From: Hyphomicrobiaceae bacterium
GTDB lineage: Bacteria > Pseudomonadota > Alphaproteobacteria > Rhizobiales > Hyphomicrobiaceae
Direction of reading: 5' to 3'
NCBI GenBank assembly: GCA_025351355.1
Contig: JANXWC010000064.1
Location: 1-64,000 of the forward strand
DNA: 64,000 bases
A program made the translations under genes and the position numbers. The notes under the pieces were generated by a model that saw nothing but the letters and a program-made list of their open reading frames with translations, made no database searches and was not told where the DNA came from. Below, in pieces: positions 35,246-45,218 of this stretch; position 1 is the stretch's first letter, and every line of letters begins with the position of its first letter.

Positions 35246-36199
35246 ATGACTTTCCCCGACATTTCAGCCGAATTGCGCGAGCGGATGCCCGATCTCAAGG
35301 GACGCTTGATCGCCAACGCGGCGATGGCCGACATCACCTGGTTTCGTGCCGGCGGGCCGGCGCAGATCCTGTTCACGCCACAGGACGAGGCCGATCTCGC
35401 CTATTTCCTGAAACAGGCGCCGGCCGATTTGCCGGTGTTCGTCATCGGCCTCGGCTCCAACCTGCTGGTGCGTGACGGCGGCGTGCGCGGCGTGGTGATC
35501 CGGCTTGGCCGCGGCTTCGGGGAAACGGTGGCGGAGCCTGGCCATCGTATCCGCACGGGCACGGTGGTGCCGGATGCGAAAGTGGCGCGCGCGGCAGCGG
35601 ATGCCGGCATTGCCGGCTTGGCTTTTTATCGCGGGATTCCCGGGTCGATCGGCGGTGCATTACGCATGAACGCAGGCGCGCACGGTCGTGAAACCAAGGA
35701 TTGCCTGATCGGCGCCCGCGCAGTTGATCGGGCTGGCAATATCCACGTGCTGTCGCTGGCGGACATGAAATTCACCTATCGTCATTGCGGCATTCCCGCT
35801 GACTGGATTTTTACCGAAGCGACCTATCAAGGCACGCCGGGCGAAACCGCCGAAATCCTCAAGCAGATGCAGGAGGTCGCCGATTATCGGGAGGCCAACC
35901 AGCCGATCAAGGAGCGGACGGGAGGCAGCACGTTCAAGAACCCGCCGGGGCATAGTTCGTGGAAACTTATCGATACTGCGGGATGCCGCGGGCTGAGGAT
36001 CGGCGGGGCGAAAGTATCGGAGATGCATTGCAATTTTCTCATCAATGATCAGGGTGCCAGCGGCGCTGATATCGAGCGCCTGGGCGAGATGGTGCGCGCA
36101 CGCGTAAAGGCGCATTCAGGTATCATGCTGGAATGGGAGATCATCCGGCTGGGCGAGCCGTTGCCGGGCGCCTCGTCCGGCGAAGCGCTGGCAGGGTGA
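35246..36199 (+). CDS. murB: UDP-N-acetylenolpyruvoylglucosamine reductase
   Basis: 317 residues. MurB reduces UDP-GlcNAc-enolpyruvate to UDP-MurNAc in peptidoglycan synthesis. FAD motifs are [17 protein letters not shown] and [19 protein letters not shown]. The catalytic Ser is in [11 protein letters not shown] and the Glu in GIMLEWEI. It lies outside any mur/fts cluster. The start is ATG 35246 ([14 protein letters not shown]), with 35237 as an alternative. It is followed 75 bases later by gnd. Confidence 0.93.
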   Translation: MTFPDISAELRERMPDLKGRLIANAAMADITWFRAGGPAQILFTPQDEADLAYFLKQAPADLPVFVIGLGSNLLVRDGGVRGVVIRLGRGFGETVAEPGHRIRTGTVVPDAKVARAAADAGIAGLAFYRGIPGSIGGALRMNAGAHGRETKDCLIGARAVDRAGNIHVLSLADMKFTYRHCGIPADWIFTEATYQGTPGETAEILKQMQEVADYREANQPIKERTGGSTFKNPPGHSSWKLIDTAGCRGLRIGGAKVSEMHCNFLINDQGASGADIERLGEMVRARVKAHSGIMLEWEIIRLGEPLPGASSGEALAG

Positions 36200-36274
36200 T
36201 CGATCAGGCGGCAGTCTGTTGACAGGTTCAGTCTGATCCGGCATCGGGCGCGAACGATGACCTGAGGAGATCAC

Positions 36275-37270
36275 ATGCAGTTGGGAATGATCGGTCTCGG
36301 CCGAATGGGCGGCAATATCGTGCGCCGGTTGCAACGGGCGGGCCACACGTGCGTCGTGTTCGATCGCGATCCGGCGCCAGGACAAGCATTGACTGCGGAA
36401 GGCGCAGTGACAGTGCCATCGCTCGCCGACATGGTCCGGGCATTGGCGGCACCCCGAACAATCTGGGTCATGCTGCCGGCGGGGGCGGCGACCGAGCAGG
36501 CGATCGCAGAACTGAAAGGTTTGTTGAGCGCCGGCGACATCGTTATCGACGGCGGCAATACCAACTGGAAGGACGATATCCGACGCGCCGCCGAACTCAA
36601 GTCGGTGGGCCTTAGCTACGTCGATGTCGGCACATCCGGCGGCGTGTGGGGATTGGAGCGGGGCTACTGCCTGATGATCGGCGGTGATGCGGCGGTAGTC
36701 CAGCATCTCGATCCGATTTTCAAAGCGCTGGCGCCTGGCAAGGGCGATCTTCTGCCGACCGCGCAGCGGGAGACCCGCGATCCCCGCGTCGAGCAGGGCT
36801 ACCTGCATGCCGGCGCCAATGGCGCAGGGCATTTCGTCAAGATGATCCACAACGGCATCGAATACGGCATGATGCAAGCGATTGCAGAAGGCTTCGACAT
36901 CCTCAAAAATGCCAATTCTCCGCGACTGCCGGAAGAGTTGCGGCTCGATCTGGAAACGGCTGACATTGCCGAAGTGTGGCGACGCGGCAGTGTGATCACT
37001 TCATGGTTGCTGGACCTGACGTCGTCGGCGCTGGCGGCAGATGGCGATCTGGCCGGCTTCTCCGGCCATGTCGATGACAGCGGCGAGGGACGGTGGACGG
37101 TGGAGGCTGCGATTGCGGAAGCGGTGCCGGCGGAAGTTCTGACGAGCGCGCTCTACACCCGCTTCAGATCGCGGCAGGATCATACGTTCGCCGAAAAGGT
37201 GCTCTCAGCCATGCGTCACGGTTTCGGCGGCCACGTCGAGCCTGTGAAGCCCGCGAGCGCCAAGCCATGA
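36275..37270 (+). CDS. gnd: 6-phosphogluconate dehydrogenase, decarboxylating (short form)
   Basis: 331 residues, the short YqeC/GndA-like form. The NAD(P) fold [15 protein letters not shown] is followed by [12 protein letters not shown] and [15 protein letters not shown]. The catalytic Lys is in [17 protein letters not shown]. It oxidises 6-phosphogluconate to ribulose-5-phosphate, CO2 and NAD(P)H. The stop overlaps the gntK ATG (ATGA), giving a gluconate utilisation pair. Confidence 0.94.
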   Translation: MQLGMIGLGRMGGNIVRRLQRAGHTCVVFDRDPAPGQALTAEGAVTVPSLADMVRALAAPRTIWVMLPAGAATEQAIAELKGLLSAGDIVIDGGNTNWKDDIRRAAELKSVGLSYVDVGTSGGVWGLERGYCLMIGGDAAVVQHLDPIFKALAPGKGDLLPTAQRETRDPRVEQGYLHAGANGAGHFVKMIHNGIEYGMMQAIAEGFDILKNANSPRLPEELRLDLETADIAEVWRRGSVITSWLLDLTSSALAADGDLAGFSGHVDDSGEGRWTVEAAIAEAVPAEVLTSALYTRFRSRQDHTFAEKVLSAMRHGFGGHVEPVKPASAKP

Positions 37271-37857
37271 TGGTCCCGATCGTCAGGAAAATTGCCGTTC
37301 GCCCAACGATGCTGGTGCTGATGGGCGTGTCGGGCGTCGGCAAAACAACAATCGGCAAACGCCTTGGCCGTACGCTGGGTTGGACATTTCGTGATGCCGA
37401 CGAATTTCATCCGGCCGACAATATCGCGAAAATGAGCGCGGGAATTCCGCTGACGGACAACGACCGCTGGCCGTGGTTGGAGAGCATCGGCCACTGGTTG
37501 GATCTGCAGCGGCTGCACGGCGGCAAGGCGATTGTATCGTGTTCGGCGCTACGGCGCATCTATCGCGACAAGCTGCTGCATGGCCGCGGTGACGTAAAGT
37601 TGGTGTTCCTCAAGGGCTCGAAGGCGCTGATTGCTGACCGATTGCAACGGCGTTGCGATCACTTCATGCCGCCGGCATTGCTGGACAGCCAATTCAAGAC
37701 GCTGGAAGAGCCGACGCGCGATGAGCGTGCCATCGTGGTCAACGTGTCGATGCCGCCCAATCGCGTCGTTGCCGACATCGTTCGCTATGTAGCGCCCCGC
37801 CAGCACAAGCCGTTGCCCAAACTGTTCATCAAGCCTAGATCACGCACGCCACAGTAG
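37267..37857 (+). CDS. gntK: Gluconokinase
   Basis: 196 residues, GntK type. The P-loop is [15 protein letters not shown], then [20 protein letters not shown] and [24 protein letters not shown] forms the substrate and lid region. It phosphorylates gluconate to 6-phosphogluconate, the substrate of the coupled gnd product. The start ATG 37267 overlaps the gnd stop. Confidence 0.93.
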   Translation: MMVPIVRKIAVRPTMLVLMGVSGVGKTTIGKRLGRTLGWTFRDADEFHPADNIAKMSAGIPLTDNDRWPWLESIGHWLDLQRLHGGKAIVSCSALRRIYRDKLLHGRGDVKLVFLKGSKALIADRLQRRCDHFMPPALLDSQFKTLEEPTRDERAIVVNVSMPPNRVVADIVRYVAPRQHKPLPKLFIKPRSRTPQ

Positions 37858-37872
37858 GCCCGCGAACGCGTT

Positions 37873-38571
37873 TCAGCCGGCGCCGGGAATGTTGCGGTCG
37901 AAGCCGACGTGAACTTCGAATTCACCAGGGCGCGCGCCCTCGGGAATTGTAAACGTGACTTCACGGACAGCGGAGAAGTAACCGATTGGCTTGTCGAGGG
38001 CGACGGGCACGTCGATGCGGACGGCATCCTGGGCGACGCGCTCGCGCTTGGCGTCGGTGACGAACACTGTCAGCGGTAGTTGGACGTTGCCAGTTTTGCC
38101 GCGTGGGCCGAGCAGGATCTTGCCGGAGAACCCGTACTTGATGGTGACGCGATTGCCTTCCTGCCGGCATTCGCGCGCCGTCTTGGTGATCTCACCGCGA
38201 TGCAGAACCGCAAGTCCGTCGCCGGTGCGGCCGGCTTCGTAGATGGTGACCTGGCCGTCACGCGTCCAAACGGTGAAGCGCGGGCACCCACCGGCCAGAT
38301 CGGCGGCAGCTGCGGTGGCATCGGGCTGATCGGCTTTAGCAGCGGTCAGCAGGCTTTCGTTGGAGACGCCGGTTGAATCCGTCTTGATGTTGCTGGATGA
38401 GCCAAACAGCGAACCGCCGATGCCCGAGGTGAGCGAAGACATGCCACAGCCGCCAAGCGCGCAGGCCAGCGTTACGACTTGCACAACTACGAAAGCAGGC
38501 GAGCGGCGCCACCGCCATCGCGGCGACAACGTGCGCTGGCTATCCCCCAAACGTCGATCGAATTCAGCCAC
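37873..38571 (-). CDS. Conserved lipoprotein of unknown function
   Basis: 232 residues. A charged N-terminus and hydrophobic stretch lead to LACALGGCGMSS, a lipobox with Cys at about residue 42. A Gly/Ser-rich spacer is followed by a beta-rich domain (CPRFTVWTRDGQVTIYEAG). The domain is known to me only as a rhizobial conserved protein. An internal ATG nearer the leader might be the true start, since the first 20 residues are very basic. It converges on gntK. Confidence 0.75.
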   Translation of the reverse strand: MAEFDRRLGDSQRTLSPRWRWRRSPAFVVVQVVTLACALGGCGMSSLTSGIGGSLFGSSSNIKTDSTGVSNESLLTAAKADQPDATAAAADLAGGCPRFTVWTRDGQVTIYEAGRTGDGLAVLHRGEITKTARECRQEGNRVTIKYGFSGKILLGPRGKTGNVQLPLTVFVTDAKRERVAQDAVRIDVPVALDKPIGYFSAVREVTFTIPEGARPGEFEVHVGFDRNIPGAG

Positions 38572-38937
38572 TGGTTTTTCCCAAACACTTTTCCGGACTT
38601 TGCAGACCGGTTTGCCGACTTGGTGGAGCGCTCAGACTTTGTTGATGTCTGTTCGACGCGATCACTGATTCGGCTTGCCCCACTCGTCTCATATCATTCT
38701 TGAATCGCTTAGGCCAAGTTGTCGTTCAGAAGCAGGTTATGATGTTGTTAGGCAGGCAATGACCCGGCAAAACCCATAGCAGTCAGGCGGGAGTTCGCCA
38801 GTTCCGGCTTTTTTGCGCACCATTACCTGCTATGATCTTGCCGTCACTAACTTGTCGTCCGACTTACAACTCAACTTCTGACTCAGTAGTCGCCCCTATA
38901 TTCGCCCGTGTATCTGCCGCAATCGAGACCCCACGCG
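38572..38937. other. Intergenic region upstream of ispH
   Basis: About 365 bases separate the divergent lipoprotein gene and ispH. It should contain both promoters. No strong hairpin, operator or small gene was seen. A GTG at 38908 could extend ispH by ten codons. Confidence 0.5.
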
Positions 38938-39945
38938 ATGCCACATTCCAGTGCACCGGCTCTTCACGAACCGTCGACGACACGGCCACGCCTGCACATC
39001 CTGCTGGCAGCACCACGTGGTTTCTGTGCCGGGGTCGATCGTGCGATCAAGATCGTCGATCTGGCCCTGCAGAAGTACGGTGCGCCGGTGTATGTGCGGC
39101 ATGAGATCGTTCATAACAAACACGTTGTTGACGAACTTAAGGCAAAGGGCGCCATATTTGTGGAGGAACTCGACGAAATACCTCCGGGTGACCGTCCTGT
39201 GATCTTTTCGGCACATGGCGTACCGAAGTCGGTACCGGCGGATGCCACCCGGCGCCAAATGTTCTTTCTAGATGCCACCTGCCCGCTGGTGTCTAAAGTC
39301 CACGTTGAGGCCGAGCGGCAGCACGCCGAGGGGCGACACATCCTCCTGATCGGGCACGCTGGTCATCCGGAAGTGATCGGCACCATGGGCCAACTGCCGG
39401 ACGGCGCGGTAACGCTCGTCGAAACTGTCGCCGACGTTGCGGGGTTAAGCCCGGCCGACCCGGGGCGGCTGGCGTTCGTGACGCAGACGACGTTATCGGT
39501 GGACGACACAGCGGCCGTCGTTGCTGCGCTGCAACAGCGGTTCCCGGGGATCATCGGGCCCCATAAGGAAGACATCTGCTACGCCACCACAAATCGCCAG
39601 GAATCGGTGAAGGCGATCGTGGCGCGTGCTGAACGCATGATCGTAGTGGGGGCGCCTAACAGTTCCAATTCGCTGCGGCTGGTCGAAGTTGCAACGCGCG
39701 CCGGCTGTCTCGGCGTGCTGGTGCAGCGGGCCAGCGATATCGAATGGTCGGTTTTCGACGGTGTTGCGACAATCGGCGTCACGGCCGGGGCCTCCGCGCC
39801 GGAAGAATTGGTGCAAGAAGTGATCGCCGCGTTCCGGCAGCGATTCGAGGTCACGGTCGAAGATGTCGTGACGCGGGTCGAGCGGGTCGCATTCAATGTC
39901 CCGCGCGAGTTGCGTACAGCTGCCGCTTCCAACGCTGGCACATGA
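38938..39945 (+). CDS. ispH: 4-hydroxy-3-methylbut-2-enyl diphosphate reductase
   Basis: 335 residues. IspH (LytB) is the last enzyme of the MEP isoprenoid pathway, an Fe-S protein. Its three cluster cysteines are in [24 protein letters not shown] and [30 protein letters not shown] and [12 protein letters not shown] are further signatures. The start chosen is ATG 38938 (MPHSSAPAL), with GTG 38908 as an alternative. thrB follows by ten bases and rnhA after it, an arrangement common in alphaproteobacteria. Confidence 0.95.
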   Translation: MPHSSAPALHEPSTTRPRLHILLAAPRGFCAGVDRAIKIVDLALQKYGAPVYVRHEIVHNKHVVDELKAKGAIFVEELDEIPPGDRPVIFSAHGVPKSVPADATRRQMFFLDATCPLVSKVHVEAERQHAEGRHILLIGHAGHPEVIGTMGQLPDGAVTLVETVADVAGLSPADPGRLAFVTQTTLSVDDTAAVVAALQQRFPGIIGPHKEDICYATTNRQESVKAIVARAERMIVVGAPNSSNSLRLVEVATRAGCLGVLVQRASDIEWSVFDGVATIGVTAGASAPEELVQEVIAAFRQRFEVTVEDVVTRVERVAFNVPRELRTAAASNAGT

Positions 39946-39955
39946 GCCCGACCTG

Positions 39956-40915
39956 ATGGCCGTCTACACAGAAGTCGCCGACGACGAGCTGGCAGCATTC
40001 ATTGAGGGGTATGGCCTCGGGGAAGTGCTGTCCTGCAAGGGCATCGCAGAAGGTGTCGAAAACACCAACTACATGGTGGATACCGAGCGTGGCCGCTTTT
40101 TTCTGACGTTATTTGAAAAGCGTACAGCACCGGAAGACCTGCCGTTCTTTCTGGGGTTGATGGAGCATCTCGCGGCACGGGGGATCAACTGCCCGTTGCC
40201 GGTCCATGCGGGAGACGGACGGGTGCTGCATACGCTGGCCGGTCGGCCGGCTGTGTTGATCACTTTTCTTGAGGGGGTGTGGCATCGCAGACCGCAGGTG
40301 GTCCATTGCCATGCGGTCGGACGCGCTCTGGCCGGGATGCATCTAGCGGTACAGGATTTCAAATTGACCCGCAGGAATGGCCTTGGGCTGTCTGACTGGC
40401 GCCCGTTATTCGACCGGTTTGCCGGGGCGGCCGATCAGATCGCACCCGGGCTCCGAGCGACGATCGACGACGAACTAAACGTGTTGGAGAAATCCTGGCC
40501 GAGAGAATTGCCGGGGGGCGTCATTCACGCAGACCTGTTTGCCGACAACGTCTTGTTTGTCGGCGACCGGCTTTCGGGGCTGATCGATTTTTATTTCGCC
40601 TGCAATGATGCGCTGGCCTACGACGTGGCCATTTGCATCAATGCCTGGGCCTTCGATGCGCAGCACCGGTTCGATCCGGAAAGGTGCTCGGCGCTGCTGG
40701 AAGGTTATCGGGGGGTGCGACAGCTGTCGGACGAAGAAACCACCGCGCTGCCCCTACTGGCACGAGGTAGCGCCGTGCGTTTTCTGCTGACACGCGCCTT
40801 CGACTGGATCAACACGCCGGCCGGCGCGATGGTGCAGCGCAAAGACCCTGCTGAGTATTTGGCCAAGTTGCGCTTTCATCAGACAGTGGTCGATGCCAGC
40901 ACTTATGGGGCGTAA
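39956..40915 (+). CDS. thrB: Homoserine kinase (ThrB2, APH fold)
   Basis: 319 residues of the aminoglycoside-phosphotransferase-like homoserine kinase family. [16 protein letters not shown] begins the protein. [14 protein letters not shown] carries the catalytic Asp, and [18 protein letters not shown] the metal-binding Asp. It phosphorylates homoserine for threonine synthesis. It lies between ispH and rnhA in one probable operon. Confidence 0.94.
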   Translation: MAVYTEVADDELAAFIEGYGLGEVLSCKGIAEGVENTNYMVDTERGRFFLTLFEKRTAPEDLPFFLGLMEHLAARGINCPLPVHAGDGRVLHTLAGRPAVLITFLEGVWHRRPQVVHCHAVGRALAGMHLAVQDFKLTRRNGLGLSDWRPLFDRFAGAADQIAPGLRATIDDELNVLEKSWPRELPGGVIHADLFADNVLFVGDRLSGLIDFYFACNDALAYDVAICINAWAFDAQHRFDPERCSALLEGYRGVRQLSDEETTALPLLARGSAVRFLLTRAFDWINTPAGAMVQRKDPAEYLAKLRFHQTVVDASTYGA

Positions 40916-40925
40916 GGTTGAGAAG

Positions 40926-41399
40926 ATGCCGGAAAAGGAACTGCCGCCGCCGCGCCCCGAGGTGATCGTATTCACGGATGGCGCATGTTCAGGCAATCCC
41001 GGGCCGGGCGGCTGGGGTGCCATTCTCGTAGCGGGGCCGCATCGCAAGGAATTGGCGGGCGGCGAAGCGCTGACGACCAACAACCGCATGGAGCTGCTGG
41101 CCGCGATTTCGGCGCTGGAGGCATTGAAGCAGCCGAGCAAGGTCGTGCTGACCACCGACAGCAATTATGTGAAGGATGGGATCAGCAAATGGATCCACGG
41201 CTGGAAACGCAACGGTTGGAAAACGGCGGCCAAGCAGCCGGTCAAAAATGCCGAGTTGTGGCAGAGGCTTGATATTGCCCAGCACAAACACAAGGTAGAG
41301 TGGAAGTGGATCAAAGGCCACGCCGGGCATGCGGAAAATGAGCGCGCGGACGAACTGGCGCGAGAGGGCATGGCCCCGTTCAAGAAAAATCTGAGGTAG
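40926..41399 (+). CDS. rnhA: Ribonuclease HI
   Basis: 157 residues. The four acidic active-site residues are present: Asp in [17 protein letters not shown], Glu in [10 protein letters not shown], Asp in [12 protein letters not shown] and Asp in [12 protein letters not shown], with the His loop WIKGHAGHA. It removes RNA from RNA-DNA hybrids. The start ATG 40926 ([11 protein letters not shown]) is preferred; 40905 is also possible but overlaps thrB. Confidence 0.95.
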   Translation: MPEKELPPPRPEVIVFTDGACSGNPGPGGWGAILVAGPHRKELAGGEALTTNNRMELLAAISALEALKQPSKVVLTTDSNYVKDGISKWIHGWKRNGWKTAAKQPVKNAELWQRLDIAQHKHKVEWKWIKGHAGHAENERADELAREGMAPFKKNLR

Positions 41400-41707
41400 T
41401 CGTCCCACCGCGGGAACGGTCGACCGGGTACAGCAATTCAGCTTTGCATGGCAGCTGTGCCACAGGAGGATAAAAAGTTGTGCGTCGCCGCAAAAATCTG
41501 TCAAAGCATCGGATCTGCCGTAAATTTGGCTGAATTCAACGAATTGATTAATTGGGGCCATGCTTTGTTAAAGATGTCTAACCTGCTTGGTTAACGCCAG
41601 GACAGGGCTATCGAACCTGTGCGGGCGAGCGTATAAGCGCGCGCCATTGGCGTGCTGCAGACGAACCGATTCACCTCATCCGAACGAACCAAGCGAGGTG
41701 CCAGTAT
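41400..41707. other. Intergenic region upstream of kup
   Basis: About 308 bases. It holds the kup promoter region. AGGAGG at 41465-41470 precedes a 17-codon basic frame (GTG at 41480) that is too small to support. No hairpin or riboswitch was recognised. Confidence 0.5.
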
Positions 41708-43618
41708 ATGGCACAACTTTACGCGCCCGCGTCGACGCCAGCCGATAGCAGCGGCGCTCACACTCAAGGACACCTCGGCGCGTTAGTGCTGGGGTGCGTC
41801 GGCGTCGTCTACGGCGACATTGGCACGAGTCCACTTTATGCGATCAAGCAGGCGGCTACCGCGGTTCAGGCGGAAGGCAACGGCGGAGCAACGGGCATCA
41901 TCGGTATGCTGTCGATGATCTTCTGGTGCCTGGTGCTGATCGTCACCGTTAAATACGTTTTTATCTTGCTCCGAGCGGACAACAAGGGCGAAGGCGGGAC
42001 CTTCGCGTTGATGTCTTTGGCCCAATCAGTAGCACCGGCAAGTGGTCGACTTTTCCTGGCTCTGGGCGTGGCGGGCGCTGCCTTCTTTTACGGTGACGCC
42101 GTCATCACTCCGGCGATGTCGGTACTGTCCGCAGTGGAAGGCCTGGATCTGGTCGCACCTCAGCTGAAGACGTGGGTGCTGCCGATTTCTGTCGTCATCC
42201 TCGTCGGATTGTTCTGGGCGCAGTCGCACGGTACCGATCGCATGGCGAAATACTTTGGACCGGTCATGGTGCTGTGGTTCATCGTTCTGCTCGTTGGCGG
42301 GCTGGCCCATATAGGCGACGATTTGCGTGTGCTGCAGGCGGTCAACCCGCTGCTGGGCGTGCGTTATGTATTGGCGCACGGGTTGGGCGGCCTGGAGGTG
42401 ATGGGGCTTGTGTTCCTGGCGGTGACGGGCGCGGAAGCGCTTTACGCCGACCTTGGACACTTCGGCCGCAGACCTATTCAACTGGCTTGGATTATCCTCG
42501 TGTTTCCGGCGTTGCTCGCGAATTATTTCGGCCAAGCGGCGATGCTGCTGGCGGACCCGTCGACCATCGATAATCCATTCTACAAACTGTATCCGAGCTG
42601 GGCGCTGGTGCCGATGTTGATCCTGGCGACGGTCGCGACGATCATTGCCAGCCAAGCGGTTATTACCGGTGCATATTCGGTCACTCGGTCGGCGGTGCAG
42701 CTTGGGTTGCTCCCGCGCATGGAAATCATGCACACGTCTGCAACGGTGGCCGGTCAGATTTATCTGCCGCGCGTCAATTCGCTGTTGCTGATCGGCGTAC
42801 TCGTTGTGACGTTGCTATTCCGCAATTCAGATAGCCTCGGCGCGGCCTATGGCGTTTCGGTCACCGCAACGATGGTGATTTCGACGATCCTGGCCTCGTT
42901 CGTCATCTGGCGCTGCTGGAATTGGCCGCTGTGGAAGGTGATCGCCGTCATGCTGCCGCTGTTGCTGGTGGAGCAGGCGTTCTTCATCGCCAACATGTTG
43001 AAGGTATTCCAAGGCGGCTGGCTGCCGCTGCTGATCGCCTTCGTGATCTGCTTCATCATGCTGACGTGGGTGCGCGGCAGCAAGGCACTCAATAAAGTAA
43101 CGCGAACCAACGAAGCCGATTTGAGCTGGCTCATTCGCAAGCTGGAGTCCAAACCGCCGCACAAAGTGCCCGGCACGGCGGTATTTCTCACTGGCGATCC
43201 GCTGCATGCGCCGACATCGCTCATGCACAACTTGAAGCACAACCGCGTCCTGCATGAACGCAACATTATTCTGAGCATCAAGACGGTGGACACGCCGCGT
43301 GTGCAGCGGCACGAGCGGGTCAGCGTCGAGCGCATCTCAGACGGCTTCATCCGGGTCATCGCGCGCTACGGGTTCATGGAAACGCCGAGCGTGCCGAAGA
43401 TCCTCGAGCACTGCCGGCGCAAGGATTTGAATATCGAATTGAATCAGGCGTCGTTCTTTTTGTCGCGGCGCTCGTTGAAGCCGACGGAGAAATCGGATCT
43501 TTCCGGACCGCAGGAACGGCTGTTCATCGCGCTGGCGGCGACGGCGGCAGACGCCACGGAGTATTTCCGCATTCCGGCTGATCGGGTCGTGGAAGTCGGC
43601 ACGCAGGTGCTGGTGTAA
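41708..43618 (+). CDS. kup: Low-affinity potassium transporter Kup
   Basis: 636 residues, KUP/HAK family. GVVYGDIGTSPLYAIKQA is the family signature, followed by KYVFILLRADNKGEGGTFAL and about twelve helices. A cytoplasmic C-terminal domain begins near TAVFLTGDPLHAPTSLMHN. It imports potassium by proton symport. GAGG lies before the ATG. Only four bases separate its stop from the convergent MFS gene. Confidence 0.95.
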   Translation: MAQLYAPASTPADSSGAHTQGHLGALVLGCVGVVYGDIGTSPLYAIKQAATAVQAEGNGGATGIIGMLSMIFWCLVLIVTVKYVFILLRADNKGEGGTFALMSLAQSVAPASGRLFLALGVAGAAFFYGDAVITPAMSVLSAVEGLDLVAPQLKTWVLPISVVILVGLFWAQSHGTDRMAKYFGPVMVLWFIVLLVGGLAHIGDDLRVLQAVNPLLGVRYVLAHGLGGLEVMGLVFLAVTGAEALYADLGHFGRRPIQLAWIILVFPALLANYFGQAAMLLADPSTIDNPFYKLYPSWALVPMLILATVATIIASQAVITGAYSVTRSAVQLGLLPRMEIMHTSATVAGQIYLPRVNSLLLIGVLVVTLLFRNSDSLGAAYGVSVTATMVISTILASFVIWRCWNWPLWKVIAVMLPLLLVEQAFFIANMLKVFQGGWLPLLIAFVICFIMLTWVRGSKALNKVTRTNEADLSWLIRKLESKPPHKVPGTAVFLTGDPLHAPTSLMHNLKHNRVLHERNIILSIKTVDTPRVQRHERVSVERISDGFIRVIARYGFMETPSVPKILEHCRRKDLNIELNQASFFLSRRSLKPTEKSDLSGPQERLFIALAATAADATEYFRIPADRVVEVGTQVLV

Positions 43619-43622
43619 AACA

Positions 43623-44915
43623 TTATGCGTGCGTCGTCCGGCGATACCAGACAGTCATGATTTCCATGGCGATCGTGGCCACGACGGCGATAACAGTGAG
43701 CCCCGCTAACGCCGTTTGCATGCCCAATTGCTCAACGGCGATGGCAAAGGCCGCAGGCGCGGTGGCATTGGTAATCAGCACCGGCACCGCCAACTTGCCC
43801 AGGATCTCGCCGTAGCCGACCGGCCCGAACAGCGTCAGCGGCACGGCGCCGCGGACGATCGTCGTCAGACCGTTGGCCGCGCCAAACAATAGAATGAAAA
43901 GGACCGCGGGGATCAGGCCCGGGCCGCCCAACATCAATGCCAGAAACGACAGCGGCATCAGCACGATTGTGAGGCGTCCGAGCTGGATGGCATGGAGGTT
44001 GCGGCCGAATACGAGGTCGACCAAGCGGGCCAGTGTTTGCGCGACCCCCTTGGCGGAGGCCAGCAACACGGCGATTCGGGGATCCAGCGCCTGACTTGCG
44101 AGCACCGGCACGAGATGAGCGGCCATGGCGCCAGTGAGGAAGGCGGTGGTTGCCATCACAACGCTGAACAAAGCCATCGCCCAAAGCCGTTGGCGACCGA
44201 CCAGATAAGTGGTGGCGGGCGCCTCAACACTCGCCGACGCAGCAGCAGTGGTAGCAGTCGACGGCGCATGCTCCTGGACAGTCGTCGTCCGCCGCTTCAG
44301 CCCGAACCAGTGCAGCGGCAGACACACCAGCAGATTGAGCAAGGCGAACACAATCAATGTGATTCGCCAACCGTAAGTGAATTCCAACGCCGCGCCGAGC
44401 GGCCACAGCAGCGTCGACGCCACTCCGCCGAAGAGGGTTACCAGCGATATGGCGCGTCGCCCGCGCGTCGGCGCGATCTGCACAAGCGCTGCGAAGGCGG
44501 CGTCGTAGAGGGTCAACCGCATCGCTATGCCGATGAGTACCCATGCGGCCAGATAGGCAGTCGGGGAACGGACGTGGGCGAGTGTCAACAGGCCGAGGGC
44601 TGCAAGCAGCGAGCCGAGCGACATCACCTCGCGGCCGCCGCGTCGGTCGAGCCAGCGCCCGGCAGGCATGGATACTGCGCCGGACGTCAGCAAACCCATC
44701 GTCAGGCCGCCGTAGACGACGGACTGGCTCCAGCCGGTATCGTTGGCGATGGGCCTTCCCAGCACGCCCAATGCATAAAGCGTGGTGCCCCAGGCTATGA
44801 TCTGGGTAATGCCGAGCGCGAAGATGGCTTGATTGACCGGATCGGCGAAGATCGCGAGCACGCGCGTTGAGAGCGGCGCTGAAGTGCTGGCTGGCGCATG
44901 CGTTTCGGTGGACAT
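43623..44915 (-). CDS. MFS transporter
   Basis: 430 residues with twelve predicted helices in two halves. The loop 2-3 motif GRWLDRRGGREVMSLGS matches MFS motif A. A cytoplasmic linker is rich in Thr/Ala. The substrate is unknown. Overall it resembles the oxalate/formate-antiporter-like or monocarboxylate branch. ATG 44915 (MSTETHAPAS) is chosen over one 14 codons upstream. Confidence 0.87.
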   Translation of the reverse strand: MSTETHAPASTSAPLSTRVLAIFADPVNQAIFALGITQIIAWGTTLYALGVLGRPIANDTGWSQSVVYGGLTMGLLTSGAVSMPAGRWLDRRGGREVMSLGSLLAALGLLTLAHVRSPTAYLAAWVLIGIAMRLTLYDAAFAALVQIAPTRGRRAISLVTLFGGVASTLLWPLGAALEFTYGWRITLIVFALLNLLVCLPLHWFGLKRRTTTVQEHAPSTATTAAASASVEAPATTYLVGRQRLWAMALFSVVMATTAFLTGAMAAHLVPVLASQALDPRIAVLLASAKGVAQTLARLVDLVFGRNLHAIQLGRLTIVLMPLSFLALMLGGPGLIPAVLFILLFGAANGLTTIVRGAVPLTLFGPVGYGEILGKLAVPVLITNATAPAAFAIAVEQLGMQTALAGLTVIAVVATIAMEIMTVWYRRTTHA

Positions 44916-45218
44916 TCCAGATCCCGGTGTGGCCGCTCGCGCACGACGCCGTGTCACGCCGAAACGCTGTTAAGGAAAACCAAAGAGCGTGATCCTGCAA
45001 CGGCATCTGTAAATGCAAAAGTGTGTCGCTTTAGTCACGTGAGATCACCAACTGTGCCTTTTCGGGCAAGCGGCCTTTACGTCCCCCGTTTAATTCGGCC
45101 ATGTGGAGGCCGGGCGGTGCGTACTATTCACCCCCGGGCGCTCGATCGAGTGCAATAGAGGTTCCGGACCTGGACGCTGAGCTATGTCAGGTCTTTGTAA
45201 AAAAACGGGGAGACGTGC

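Noticed and set aside
41480-41533. 17-codon basic frame after AGGAGG upstream of kup
   Set aside because: The ribosome binding site is good, but the frame is too short and starts with GTG; nothing supports a leader peptide.
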